Under the pieces are notes generated by a model. The model saw nothing but the letters and a program-made list of their open reading frames with translations, made no database searches and was not told where the DNA came from. DNA of 64,000 bases. Origin: Limnanthes douglasii subsp. nivea. Lineage: Eukaryota > Streptophyta > Magnoliopsida > Brassicales > Limnanthaceae. The stretch is taken from positions 6,594,345 through 6,658,344 of the forward strand of contig JAUPFV010000005.1 in assembly GCA_036936605.1 (NCBI GenBank). The letters run 5' to 3'. Positions 11,646 to 24,165 of the stretch are shown in pieces. Each line of letters starts with the position of its first letter. Position 1 is the stretch's first letter. The position numbers were made by a program, and so were the translations under genes.

Positions 11646-14600
11646 CAATTTGACGGGCCCTCTGGGGGATAGAGTGAAATTGATGACCCTAGAGAGACCC
11701 CTGTTGTTTTAATACCAATTGAAGAAGTTGAAACTCACTCTCTGGCTGAAGGAAGAAGTGTCAAGATCGGGTCCAAGATGACATCGGAATTAAAGAGTAA
11801 AGTGTTAGTTTTTTTGAAAGACCATCAACATGTTTTCGTTTGGTGCAATACTGATGTAACCGGAGTACCAGCAGATATTATATCACACCAACTATCCATC
11901 TAGAGGGATATAACACTTGTTGTACAAAAGAGGAGAGCTTTTTCTAAGGAGAAAGCTAATGCCATAGTTCAAGAGGTTGACCGACTTACTAAGATGGGGC
12001 ACATAAAGGAATCCCAGTACCCTTTATAGACAGCCAATCTGGTGTTAGTAAAGAAGAAAAATGGAAAGTGGCGTATGTGCATCAATTTTACAGATCTCAA
12101 TAGAGCTTGCCCAAAAGACCTATATCCGGTCCCCCGAATTGATCAGTTGGTGGACTCCACATCTGGGAACAAAATATTGTCCTTTATGGATGCCTTCTCC
12201 GGGTATAATCAGATTGAAGTAGATCTGAAGGATCAAGAACACACTACATTTGTTACTGATAGGGGCCTCCATTGTTACAAGGTGATGTTATTTGGGTTAA
12301 ATAACATTGGGGCTACTTATCAAAGGTTAGTGAACAAGGCTCTTGCTGATCAGATTGGAAGAAACATGGAAGTTTACATCGATGACATGATGGTAAAGAG
12401 TGTAGAAATAGAGCTACACTTAGCAGATCTTCAAGAAACTTTTACCAACTTGATGAAGGTGAATTTAAAGCTCAATCCAGAAAAGTGTGTCTTCGGAGTA
12501 AAGTCCAGGTATTTTTTAGGTTATGTGATAAGTGAGAAAGGGATACAGCCTGATCCAGACCAGCTTAGTGCTTTATTGCAGATGGAGCCTCCCCGAAATA
12601 TTAAAGAAGTACAAAGATTGACAGGGAGGTTAGCTGCTCTAAACCGTTTTGTCTCGAGTTCTTCGGATAGGTGTGCCCCGTTTTTCAAACTTTAAAAGGT
12701 GCAAAAGAATTTAACTGGTCTCCACAGTGCGACCAGGCTTTCGATGAAATTAAAAAGCACTTATCCTCCCCTAAAACTTTGTTTAAACCTGTTGATGGAG
12801 ATGCACTCTACATATACTTAGCAGTTTCTGATTGTGCCATAAGTGCAGTGCTAGTAAGGGAGATGGATAATTATCCTCGCCCGGTGTACTATATCAGCAA
12901 GAGATTGATTGATTCAGAAAAAAGGTATTTAAAACTTGAAAAATTTGCACTGGCCCTAGTAATTGTTGCTAGGAAATTGAGGCCCTACTTTTAGTCTCAT
13001 TCTATCGTTGTCCAGACGTCTTTTCCCTTGAAAAACATTCTTTAAAAGGCAGACATTTCAAGCAGAATGACCAAATGGTCAGTGGAGCTGGGAGACTATG
13101 ATATTGATTTTGCCCCTCGAACAGCAGTCAAGGCCCAGACTGTTACTGATTTCCTAGTTTAATTTCATTCGACAGAGACATTAAGCAAGGAACAGGTGAA
13201 AAAACTAAAAAAAGTATGGGTTGTTCGGACTGATGGTGGATCAAGTACCATGGGTTGTGGTGCTGGGATATGTTTAACCTCTCCGTACGACGACAAAATG
13301 TACCAGGCTATATGTTTTGCTTTCAGGGCTTCATATATTGAGTCCGAATATGAAGTTGCTATAGCTGGCTTATTATTAGCTCTCATTTGTGGAGCCAAAA
13401 GGGTCAGGTTGATGAGCGATTCTCAGCTTCTTATCCATCATGCACAAGGTCAATACGAGGCCAAAAAGGAGAAACTGGTTAAATACTTATTTGTTCTTAA
13501 AGATGTGGCACTTAATTTCAAAAACATCACCTATGAGCACATAACCCGAACATAAAATACGCTAGCAGACTCCTTGGCAACCATAGCCTATTATGAGTCC
13601 TACCCATGGATTCATGTGCAAGAGTGCCCATCCATTTATCTCAACCAGAACAAGGAAGAAGAAAGTTTAAATATACAAGTAAAACAACCTCAAAATTGGA
13701 GATTTCCTCTTTTCCAATACCTCTCAGATGGCATATTGCCTCCGGAAAAAGCAGTGGCAAGGAAAATTAAGTATAAGGCTCGTGGATTTGTCATCCTAAG
13801 AGATGTTCTTTACAAAAATTATTTTATTAGACCTCTCTTACGATGTTTGGGGATCGAAGAGTCCCAAATAGTGCTCTCTGAATTACACGATGGCGATGGA
13901 TCAACACACTGTGGGTTTAGGGCTCTAACCAGAAGAGTCTTGTTAGCTGGATACTACTGGCCCTCCATAATGCAAGATGCCAAGGAATTGGTGAAGAAGT
14001 GTGATCCATGCCAAAGATACAGTAATGAAATTCATATCCCAGCTGTCCCTTTAGAGTCAATTTCTGAGCCAATACCTTTTACTCGTTGGGGGCTGGATTT
14101 GGTGGGACCTCTACCCATGGAATCCAGAGGGTGCAGAACTATAATTGTTGCTATTGATTACTTCTCAAAGTGGGTAGAAGCAGCCCCATTGGCAGGAACT
14201 ACTTCGAAAGCTATTATAAAATTCATCCTGTCTAATATTTTTTGCAGGTTTGGGGTTCCCCAAAAGATAACTACAGACAATAGGCCACAATTCGATAACA
14301 AGGATGTGGAGAATTTTTGTGCCTTTAGAGGCATTCAACACTGCTTCTCTTCTCCTTTCCACCCACAGACGAATGGTCAAGTTGAAGTAGCTAACAGGAC
14401 CATCCTGTGTGGTCTTTAAAAGAATCTAGAAGTTGCTGGAAAGTGGCCAAGCTATATACAAGAAGTACTATGGGCCTACCGGACTACTCCCGGGGCTGCA
14501 ACACAAGAGTCCCCATTTTCCTTGGTATATGGTATGGATGCAATAGCTCCCACAGAGGCCACTCTCCCTTCCTTCAGAGTCCATAATTTTTCCGAACAAG

Positions 14601-14929
14601 CTAACGAAGTGGCAATCGGAAGCCAACTTGACTTGATAGAAGAAAGAAGAGTTAAGGCTCATCTCAGAGCCACACACTATCAGGGTTTGATGAGAAGCAG
14701 GTTTGCTTCCAGAATCAAAAGGAGGGATTTTCAACCAGGGGATAAAATGTTGAGAAAAGTCTTCTTGTATACTAATGAGAAGCAGTTCGGCAAGCTAGCT
14801 CCAACTTGGGAAGGACACTATATGGTCAGTGAAAAGCTTAAGCGTAGGACATACAGGCTTCAAGATAAAGATGGAAGGATTTTGAATCACCCCTGGAATA
14901 TTGAACACCTCCGGTTGTATCTAGAATGA
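11646..14929 (+). pseudogene. pol (RT, two RNase H, integrase) of element D
   Basis: The region follows the protease with a TAT codon at 11643-11645, where the other elements have TAG. It encodes reverse transcriptase (FMDAFSGYNQI, YIDDMMVKS, about 12180-12410), a Ty3-type RNase H (to about 12995), a second RNase H (RTDGGSSTMGCGAG from about 13225) and integrase with an HHCC finger (about 13880-14020), a DDE core (LDLVGPL, TTDNRPQF, NGQVEVANR) and the usual C-terminal domain ending HLRLYLE. Stops include TAG at 12027-12029 (from TGG) and TAA near 13553. It is not functional. Confidence 0.9.
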
Positions 14930-15449
14930 AAACTATGTAAATATTTACTTATTTAAAGTCCATGTAAATATTATGGGGCATACTTTTTCCTACCCTGGTG
15001 GCGCTGGGAGGTTTTAATAAGGTGTCCAGGTTTTTTAATAAAATTTGATGCCTTCTTAAAAAATTCGGAGTGATTTGATTGATAGCTTGTTTGACTGACA
15101 GATCGGATTGATTCGGTGAAGTGATGACCATTTAAACATTTGTCATCGGATAATTTAAACACTCTCACTTTAAAATACTTGTAAAATAACTAAAGGCCAT
15201 TTAAATACAAACCATCAAAATTGGGGAACTACAAAACAATGTAAGAGTTGTGTAAGATAAAATTGTTCGGCTGATACGGGAGAATGATATTAAAATATGT
15301 AAAATTCCTTGGCCATCGAAGGACTTTGAAGTTTTAAAAGAGAAGGTTTATCCGGACAAGGGCCGGACACGGTTACAAAATTTCCTTGGCCATCAAAGGA
15401 CTTTAGTCTAACACGAAAATTACAGAAACATAGAAACATAGTTAAAACT
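14930..15449. other. Convergent spacer of element D with small dyads
   Basis: This lies between the end of pol and the end of the antisense gene, which face each other. It starts with the palindrome GTAAATATTTAC (14937-14948). Two imperfect dyads of the form CCTTGGCCATCGAAGG lie at 15307-15322 and 15384-15399, with a CCGGACA direct repeat between them (about 15352-15370). Equivalent structures sit at the same place in A and B. Confidence 0.6.
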
Positions 15450-18415
15450 TTAAGGCTGAGCTTCCTTAGATGGCCCATCCTAACTTGGTTCCTTCTTGGG
15501 ATCCTTGGTTTCCTCGTCTGGACTCTCTCCGGTCCTTTCGTCTTCATCAGTAGTATCATCCCAACCACTGGAATAGCAGTTCTTATCACCATCGGCCATA
15601 ATGTGGTGAGGAAGGTCTTCGTACTCCACAAATCGTCATAAGTCTCCAAGTGTCCTCTTCGGAAATTTTTGATGAAAGAGCAGGACCATGTCTGATTTGG
15701 CTTCTACATACCTCTCCTCTTGGGAATCTATCACCTGGTTGGTGTATGCATTGATCTTTTCCTGAATTGTTTTCTCATGCTCCTTTATCAAATCATATTT
15801 TTCCTGGTTAACTCTAGACACATCGTTTTCAAGCGAAATTTTGTCGTTGGTTAGGGTCTGGATGACATTTTCTTTGATTTTTGCTTCCTCTTTCGAAGTG
15901 GAGAGGTCCTTCTCCAAGCCAGAACACTTAGATTGAAGTTCTTTGTTAACCCCCTCCGAAGTGGCTAACTTGAGGGCCAAATCCTCTTTCCCTTTCTTAA
16001 ACTCCTCAATCTCTCTCTTTAGTGCCTCAACATTCTGGTTGGCAGTAAGGAGGTCGTTAGACAAACTCTCTTTATCTGAGTTGAGTGTGTTGATGAGGGA
16101 TGATTGATTTCGCACTTGTCTCTCCAAGTTGAGAACCGGCTGGATATTGCTCAACAAGGAGTGATTCACCATATCCTTCTCTCCTGAAACAGAAAAACAT
16201 TTACCATTAAAAGTGACAATGTTCGAGGAGCTTGGGGGGAGGTAAGAGCCAGCAAAATCATCATTTTCAAGGTCTTAAAAGTAAAGGTCAATCCCTTGAA
16301 GGCCACTAATCAATGTTAATATCCCCTCCGGCACCCTCTATGGTGTGGAAGTCACGTGGGATTTGCTCTGCCTGAGTTGGGTCTGTTGGGTCGACCGGAG
16401 GAAGAGACTCCGGAGGCCGGAGAGCAACTTCATCTCCTTTGGAGGTTTTCTTCTGCTTGGCTTCCCTATCTCCACCTTCTGCTCCTCGTTTTCGGTCTTT
16501 TTTGGGAGCCTTTGAGGGTTTTGGAAGTCAAAATGCCTCTTTGGTACTCTCATTTTCCACCACTTAAAGTAGGGCAGCATCAATTCCTCCTTGATACTGC
16601 ACCTCTTGGTTTGCTGAGACTGTCTCCTCAACACCACATTGGTTGACCTCAGCTATCTCTGGTTTTTTCTTACCTTTCTTGCCCTTCATTTTACTTGGGG
16701 ATTTAGCCCTTCCCGGCAAGTTCAGCTTCCCATCATTTGCATTTGTCCTCTGTAGAATGACAGCCGGAGGAGGCGGTGTGGTTAATTTCTCCCAAGACAA
16801 GTCTCTTCGGCCGGTTGTGTTCCAGAGATGGGATCTCACCAGGTTGCCACCAGTAAAACAATTGTGGAAGCGATTTCCCCATTTGTCAGCAGCCCAAGCA
16901 TTCAGCTTGGCACAAGTAGTCTGCCCCTCCTCCAAGTAGTCGGTGAACTCCTTCGGCATCACTACCAAAGGAAGAAGAATATTTAAATAAACAAAATTTT
17001 TAAGGAAAGAAAAACAAACATGATGAAATATTAACCTGTGCTTTTCCATTTGTTGGTAAGCATGCTTGGGTTGTCGCCAGCCTTAATCTTCCTCTCATTC
17101 TCCCAAACACCACTGATGAACAATAATTGGGTCTTCCAATTCTTCTCCGATTCAAGCAGGTCATCCACCACTTTATAATTGTCGCTCATGTTGAAATGGT
17201 AGAAGGGGATGATGTGGTTCTTGCAAAGACTGGCCACAACAGCAAATTATTCCATCGGAAACGGGATTCCGGAGAGCATAGAGGCCATGATGTAGGCCAT
17301 GAGAATGTACCAAGCATTGTGACTCAGTTGGCTTGGGCAGAGCTTTATCATATGGAAGTATCTGACGATCTCTGGGTCCAAGAGAAACCTAAGCCCCCAG
17401 TTGAATAACCCCGTGTAAAAAACTATCTCATTTGGCTTGCAATACATTGGCGTCTCCGGATCGACCGGTATCCTTACTTTAATAGATTCTGGGATCCCCC
17501 ACTTTGTCCGGATCCGGCCTAGTTCCGCAGTGTGAATGAAAGCATAATTGAATGTTCTGTATGGCTAGCAGATACTTTACACTCACTTTGTGGAAGCAAG
17601 GTCCCACTCTTTCTTCAAGGCACTCCGACAGGTCCGGATGTTTTAAACACAACTTCTCTTTACCCTTTCCTTTCTTGACAATGGAAGCCTCACCCATCTG
17701 CCCTGAGACATCAGTCTCAAAAGGGTATTCTTCAACACTGTCCTCCATCACGTCTTCCATCACCATGGAAGGGTTGTCAGTTGTTTTTGGTAGATGAGTG
17801 CTGGTGGTTGGCTTAGTAAGCTGTCCGGATGGCTAAGCATCGCTTTCCTTTTATGGTCTGGAGTTCGGCTGGGGCTCAGATCCGGAGGGTTCATTTCGAA
17901 GGCATGCACTGGTGGCCTCCGGACAAGACGATTTGTCCTTAGGAACCTTGATGGGTGCCTCTGACCCTGTAACTTTGGATTGGGCCCCAGACTTAGAGGG
18001 GCCTGATTTTGGAGATTTAGACTGTGGAGCAACAACCTGGCCTTTTACTAAGCGACCTCTTCGTCGAAGCATTAGATTTTCTGGGGAAATGTTAGCATCC
18101 GATCCCATGACTATGAATGGAGAGGGTCTCTTGGTACTTGTAACCACTTGCTCTTGTTCGACAATAGGCTATGACTCCTGAACCGATGAGCCTGAGACGA
18201 TTGGTGAAAGACTAGGTTGAAATAACCTTCTAGGTTTGGAGCTTCTGGCAGAAGACGAACCTCGATCAAGCTCTGAGCTTGGTGTTTCAGATTTGTCGAT
18301 GGGAGAAACTGGAAGGCCTGCAGCAATGTCTTTCTCGTTCGACTCTTTGCGCTTTCTCTAACTCCGAAAGATTAAACCACCCACTTTTTACAAGTGCGTT
18401 TCTTACTGTAAACAT
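15450..18415 (-). pseudogene. Antisense gene of element D (decayed)
   Basis: The gene starts at the ATG 18415-18413, equivalent to MFTARN/T in the other copies, and ends at a TAA at 15450-15452 after the sequence KEAQP. It encodes a Ser/Pro/Lys-rich N-terminus, a PF04195-like region (LFNWGLRFLLDPEIVRYF, QLSHNAWYILM, about 17270-17420), an intron at 16962-17035, a segment beginning MPKEFTDYLEEGQTTC, a basic KMKGKKGKKK stretch and a long coiled coil (about 15700-16150). Frameshifts near 18170-18330, 17500-17560 and 17230-17260 and several stops break it. The domains match elements A, B and E. The function is unknown. Confidence 0.85.
16962..17035 (-). other. Intron of antisense gene, element D
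   Basis: On the minus strand the donor is GCACAG/GTTAATATT and the acceptor TTTGGTAG/TGATGCC, giving 74 nt. Read without splicing, the frame from exon 1 hits TAA at once (GGT TAA). Splicing restores the frame into MPKEF, as in A. Confidence 0.75.
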
Positions 18416-18504
18416 AAACTTACACCAAAAAGGGTTTTAAAAAGAGAGATGAAAGCTTTGAAGAAAAGGAGTGAAAGAGTGATGAAGATGGTAAAACAGT
18501 GAAA

Positions 18505-18700
18505 AATAAGGTAATTTATACTAAAGAGACAAAAAGATACCCAGAAACCTAGGAGAATACGAAAAGATGGAAGTAATGATTAAAGACGGCGCTGACGTCA
18601 CACGCATTAATTGAAGATGTTACTTTTTGGAATGAATGGGAACGCCGTTCTAGGATAAAAACGGCTGGTGAGGCGAATCAGAAGGGGACACGTGTCCCAC
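18505..18700 (-). promoter_or_regulatory. Candidate promoter of antisense gene, element D
   Basis: A perfect G-box dyad GACACGTGTC lies at 18687-18696, a perfect TGACGTCA at 18593-18600 and TATAAATTAC (minus strand) at 18511-18520, about 100 bp before the ATG. These are classic plant bZIP/bHLH-type sites plus a TATA box. Their use here is inference. Confidence 0.55.
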
Positions 18701-18841
18701 GATCCATGGCAAAATGTTTGAGCTTCTGAAGCGTTTTTAGTCCGGATAAGTCTTTTATTCAATTCGAAGTCCGTCCGGAAAATGTCACAAGTGCTCAAAG
18801 GAGATTTTTTAGGTCGTGCCAGAGGCCTTCGAACAAAACCT

Positions 18842-18851
18842 AAAAAAGGGG
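18842..18851 (+). other. Polypurine tract, element D
   Basis: AAAAAAGGGG precedes the 3' LTR by four bases, as in E and A. Confidence 0.8.
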
Positions 18852-18855
18852 CTAC

Positions 18856-19231
18856 TGATAAGTCCGGAAATTTTCACCACTCACTGTAAAAACCGGACAG
18901 GGGCAATTCGGAAATAAACCACCCACTAAACCATCCAAATTGGACTAAAGTATTAAAAGCTAATCACTTTTTGACTAAGCTAATTGCTAATATGTTTAAT
19001 AAACTAATGGGTTTTTGAACTCGACCCGGTTTCATAAGTATGACCCGAAAGCCCATGTGGCCCATAATTAAGGGTATAAATACCCAATCACTTTCATTAA
19101 TAAGGGTAATGAATATTTAATATAACCAGGCAGCTCAAATCTCTCACTACAAACCACTTAAACATTAAATATCTTTGAAACACCACAAAACACCTGACAA
19201 AATTACCCTCAGTCGAAAATAATTTACACCA
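18856..19231 (+). repeat. 3' LTR of element D (376 bp)
   Basis: The repeat is equal in length to the 5' LTR, with about 24 substitutions and no indels by eye, near 93.6% identity. The first bases are mutated (TGATAAGTCC). Confidence 0.95.
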
Positions 19232-20242
19232 GACTTGGCACGAGGTTAGCCCATGACAAGTAGTCAAACATAAATGGGTTCCATGAAAAGTGGAATCCAA
19301 TCCAAAAGGTTTAAAGGAAAAATACGGTCTCATAAAGGAGAGCATTTAGAGGATTCTAGTTGGGGTTCGAAAATCAAATATCTATCTCCTCATGAACACC
19401 GTTATCCCAATGAATCTTGCCCGTTATAGCAGTGATAAACGTAGAAATGGGGAAGTCATCGAGCCTGAACCCGAGTCTCATTTATCAATACACAAAAAAT
19501 TCCCTTACCAATATATACATAACTATATAAATCCTCGGGAGGATCCGGTTCCTTTTGAGCGAGTCTCCAAATAGTCAAACCTAGAGCAACTAATATTATC
19601 GCCGCAATCTCTCCAACTCTCAACCATATTATCACTTGAATAAATCCCTTGTTCTCAAATATATTATGTCATAAACAAATGAAACTCAAACATTAAAGGT
19701 ATATACTCTTACCAAAAGAAGATAAAGTGAATGCAACTAGCTACACCACCACAAGGAGAGCTTGACTTCATATAAATGAAAGTTTGAATCGACAAGAAGG
19801 AAATCCTGATGCCCAATAGAAGAAATGAACTTCTATAGCGAGAAAGTAAATTTATTGTAAGTAATTCTCTAAGTAAAAGTAAAGGTAAAACACTGAACTG
19901 ATGAAAAATTTAGAGAACCAGGGTTGTTCTCCAAGTGATACACGACGAAAACACTTAAATTGATAATAAAGAATAATAAAGTGTGGAAAACAATAAGTCG
20001 TCTTGGAAATCGTGTTGAAGTAAAAACTTGGAAAGAAAACGAGGCCACGTTTGGGAATATTTCACTAGCTCGACATCAAGCAACAAAATGAGTGAAGTTA
20101 CTAATACGATACAAACAAATCCTTTGCATATAAGCTAACTAAGACCTTAAGATTTAGAAGCCCAAAGCCCAAAATACACCTGATAGTGAAACAAGACACG
20201 ACCAGAAGATACTTGACCAAGAGGCCAAGTCTCCAAGTGCCA
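19232..20242. other. Spacer, no gene seen
   Basis: The stretch begins with the right target duplication GACTT of element D. No domain is recognisable in any frame. A few short open frames (for example 19392-19574) have no supporting features. Confidence 0.6.
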
Positions 20243-20604
20243 TATCATGTAATGTTACACGACCATAAGCCACAAGTCCCGATCACTCAATGGTGCACGA
20301 GTAGATGGGACTTGGTCGTGCAACGCTACATGACCAAGCTATTGAGACATGGTGATGCATCGTTGTACGACCAAAATGGGGCTTGGCCACTTAACCAAGC
20401 CTAAGGTACATGGTCACACAATATTGCATGTTCAAGTATGTTGTGTCTGACTGAACAACCATGTCATCTCTAGTCGTGTAACGTTGCACTACTGGAGCCC
20501 CATTCTGGTCATATAATATTTCCCAACAAGGTCTTTCACGTTCTGGTCGTGCAGCTCTGCGCGACTAGGTATAATAATACAAGGTCGTGTAGCACTGCTC
20601 GACC
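20243..20604. repeat. Array of seven degenerate palindromic 22-mers
   Basis: Seven copies of a 22-bp unit occur at 20243, 20314, 20351, 20412, 20472, 20545 and 20583 (start positions). The majority base at each position gives GGTCGTGCAAC followed by GTTGCACGACC, which is its own exact reverse complement. Individual copies match 14 to 19 of 22 positions by eye. Spacing varies between about 15 and 50 bp. I do not recognise the family. Confidence 0.7.
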
Positions 20605-21404
20605 ACAAGAGACTTAGCACTTTGTCAAGTCCCAGCTAACCAATGGTGCACCTAAGTGACCTTTATCATACCGAGCCACTCGAGTCTAGTATTTGTTTGT
20701 ATTATTGATAAGTCTCCTCTCTGACAGCGCCACTAAAACTATATATGTCATATTCGACATGTATAAAATCGTATTTGACAACGTACAAATAAAGCATATG
20801 ACATTATACTACATAACAATCATAAGGATGCACCTCATTATGATAAAGCACCTATAAGGCCACACAATATTGCACCAATGATAAGACATCAACCTAGGGC
20901 TTCCCCAAATCAAGACTTTTATATAAAGAGTTAATGGCTCATTTATAATATGGGTGAAATTCTAGTAGAAACAAAATCGAGAGCAAGTGCAATAAAGTTT
21001 ATGAAATCAATACAAGTTTTCATCACATTGTTTACTTGTTTATTAACCTCATCGTTCCCCGACCATAAATCCTAAATCAAAATCAAAATAAACCAACCAA
21101 ACCGATGTTTTGTTACCTAATATGTATGATACATTGTTTTTTTTCCTAATACTATAAACTATTATCTTTTAAATTATATAAATATATGTAACAATGTAAT
21201 AGTTTAGTTCAAACAAAAAAAATGCTTTGAAAAAATCATATACCATAAATATGTAGTATATCACCTGTACATTGCACGTAAATATTTTTAATCATTATAC
21301 TCTTTTTTAATAGTATACATGATAAGGATATAACATCATCAAATGACTTCCAATGAGATTAAAAATTAAAAACAAAATGTTTTAATTTTATTTTTAATCA
21401 AAAT
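20605..21404. other. AT-rich spacer, no gene seen
   Basis: Nothing coding is recognisable. The last eight bases, ATCAAAAT at 21397-21404, are the left target duplication of the following hAT element. Confidence 0.6.
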
Positions 21405-22139
21405 TAGGGATGATAATTTTTTCCGAACCCACGAGTACCTGATGCGAGCCGACCTAATGGGATCAGTTATGGGTTTTAAAAATTTCCCGCAGATGGGTAG
21501 TGGGTCTGGGTTTAGGATGAGTTATGGGTTTAAAAAAATTCTCACTGGTACCCAACCCAAACCCGACCCACTGGATAATACACGATGGGTACCCACTAAA
21601 TTAATATTATATAAAATAATAAATTATTTAATATTATTTATCAAACCTCAAAATAAAGTAATTAATATTAGTAGTTGTATTCTATAATACCAAAACCATA
21701 TATTATTTGCTAATATATACAATATATTTAAAAAAATATTATTCTACATTTAATCACTAAATTTGATTTTTAAACTTTTAAAAAAAATTATTTTCTCTAC
21801 AAAACTGATACTATAAGTCTAATATTACCAATATTATTAATTAATTTTTTTAAAAAAATCTCACGGGATAATGGATTTAAAAATTTACTACTCCGGGTTT
21901 GGAATGGGTTATGGGTTTAAGAAATCTTCTACGGGTACCCAACCCGTACCCGACCTACTAGATAATACCCGGTACCCGCTATTATACAAAATAATAAATT
22001 ATTTAATATTATTTATCAAACTTCGAAATATTTTTTTTGCTAATATATACAATAGATTTTGAAAAATATTATTCTACATTTAAACACTAAATTTGATTAT
22101 TGAACTTTTTTAAAAAATGTGTTATTTTTCTAATATTAT

Positions 22140-22821
22140 TAGAGGTGGCAATGTTGGTCCAAGCCGGCCCAAACCGGCTCGGCCCGGTCTAATCCGGTTG
22201 GGTTTTGTCCAGCCCGAACATTTAACGGGGCGGGTACAGATATACGAATTGTGCCCCGTATACAGGTCGGGTCGGTATGGATTTTTAATTTGTCAAACCC
22301 GATCCGGCCCGTAAATATAAACTATATATAAATATAAAAAAATGTATTAAAAAGTAATTGTAAATTTGTAAAATATAACTAAAAAAATATACTTACTAAT
22401 TACTAGATGACATCTATATCTTTACCAATAATATAGTAATTATTATTTTACTTTTAGAGTCAACCATATATTTATTAATTATATTCTTTTTCCATAAACT
22501 AATTCCATAAATTATAAATATATTTCTTTAGATCTTTGTCTATATACTCCAAATCCTAGTTTCTAATTTTCCAAGTTCTTTGAATGTTTTTCTCTTCTGC
22601 TATTGTGTTTTAGGTAACTTTTGTTTTAAATTAAAAATAAAGTCAAATTTGAGCTGGTTTGGATCGGATCAGACTTGTTCGATCAACCCCAATAGTAAAA
22701 ACAATGTTTTTGGGCCGGATCGGGCTGACCCGCGGACATAAACAGGGCGGGCTCGGGTTCGAAAATATTAAACCCGTTGCGGGTCAGGCCGGGTTTTGGT
22801 TAAAAAATATTATCATCCCTA
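22140..22821. mobile_element. Nested hAT element, GGCCCG-rich family
   Basis: The insert is 682 bp, starts TAGAGGTGGCAAT and ends ATTATCATCCCTA, with a perfect 8-bp duplication AATATTAT at 22132-22139 and 22822-22829. Its ends are GC-rich (CCGGCCC, GGGCCGG repeats) around an AT-rich middle. It has no coding capacity. Confidence 0.9.
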
Positions 22822-23457
22822 AATATTATCAATATTTATTAATTAAATTTTTAAAAAAATACTAACATATACCAAAATCATATACCAAAATCATATATTA
22901 ATTATTAATAGATTACAAAATATTTGATAATCATGACTAAGATACCATATATTTTGAAAATAGTGTTTTATATTTAAATATTAAATTGATGTTTTTAAAA
23001 CATGTTTCATTTTTTTTCTCGTCGTTTAATAATATTTTTATTTAAATTAAAAGAAAAATATTTATTAACATGTAACAAAACTATATATTAATTATAAAGA
23101 TGAGATAAGTATTAAGTAAACATAAATAATAGTTTTCTATTAGATGCAAATACAGTTTGTGAGTATGCATCTCTAGTATTATTTCTTTAATTATTAATAG
23201 ATAACAAAATATTTGTTAATTAACACGGGATGGTAGATATCGTATATTTTGAAAAATAGCAGTTTATATTTAAACATTAAATTTGATTTTTTGGATTTAA
23301 AAAAAAACCTCTTTCTTTTTCTCTTCAAATTTAAAACATTATGATTAATTTAATTAAAAGAAAAAGGTTTCATTTTTTTTTCTAAGGTTGATAGTATAAC
23401 TTAAATTATAATTTATAAAACCTAATTTACAGAAGAAAAAATATTATATGTTTAGGA

Positions 23458-24165
23458 TAGGGCTGTCAAAAAATTCTGAAAAATCTAATATCGACCGAAA
23501 TATTCGATATCGAATATAAATAAAACGGATAATATCTGTATTCAAAATAAAATGGATAATATTCGTATCTGAATTCGTATATGAAAATAGCGGATATTGA
23601 TATAGTCATATCTGTATTCGAAATATCCAATATCCGAAATTTTATAAATAATTTTTTTTTATATTTAAGCATTTTTTTTAGCTATCTCACGTTGTATGGA
23701 GGGTTGCTTCTTTAAAAAATGTACCTTATCTCACGTCTAAAGTTGGAAAAAATTTGTTACCAAGCTGTTTATAAAACACATGATGGTTTTTCTTAACAAG
23801 TATATCTTTTTTTAGTCTTATGACTTTTATCCCACGTCTAAAATGTGTAAAAGAATGGTTACCAAACATTCTATAAAAGATATGGTGGCTTTTCAAAATA
23901 AGTATATTTTTCTTAGCCTTATCCCACATCCAAAATGGGAATATATGAATTTCTACTGAAGTGCCTATAAAAGTAACTCAACCAATAGTGCAATTAGTTA
24001 AAAAATTAGTGGAAATTCATATAATGAGTGGAAATTCAGATATTATCCGTATCCGGATAATATCCTTCGGATATTATTATTTTTTAAAAATGGATTTGAA
24101 TTCGGATAATGATTTCAGATTTTAGAGATATAGCTAGATCCGTATCTGAAATATTGACAACCCTA
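23458..24165. mobile_element. Nested hAT element, TATTCGATATCGAATA family
   Basis: The insert is 708 bp, starts TAGGGCTGTCAA and ends TTGACAACCCTA. The 8-bp duplication is GTTTAGGA (23450-23457) versus GTTTAGAA (24166-24173), one mismatch. The ends carry repeated GATAT, ATATCCG and GGATAATATC units. The middle contains the tandem repeat described separately. Confidence 0.85.
23685..23990 (+). repeat. Tandem units with snRNA-promoter-like USE and TATA motifs
   Basis: Units beginning TCTCAC or TCCCAC occur at 23685 (truncated), 23729, 23830 and 23922. The last three each pair a CCCACATC-like motif, resembling the plant snRNA upstream sequence element, with a TATAAAA motif about 32-34 bp downstream. 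The last copy reads TCCCACATCC, then 34 nt, then TATAAAAG. No RNA gene follows that I can recognise. Confidence 0.55.

Larger units (their letters stand above)
8127..19231 (+). mobile_element. Complete, decayed Tat element D
   Basis: The element runs from TGATGAGTCC to TTTACACCA and is flanked by a perfect 5-bp duplication GACTT (8122-8126 and 19232-19236). It carries two 376-bp LTRs differing at about 24 positions by eye, a primer binding site, gag-pro, pol, a convergent spacer, an antisense gene and a polypurine tract. A 696-bp hAT element interrupts gag. It is the oldest of the datable insertions in the window and no frame is intact. Confidence 0.95.
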
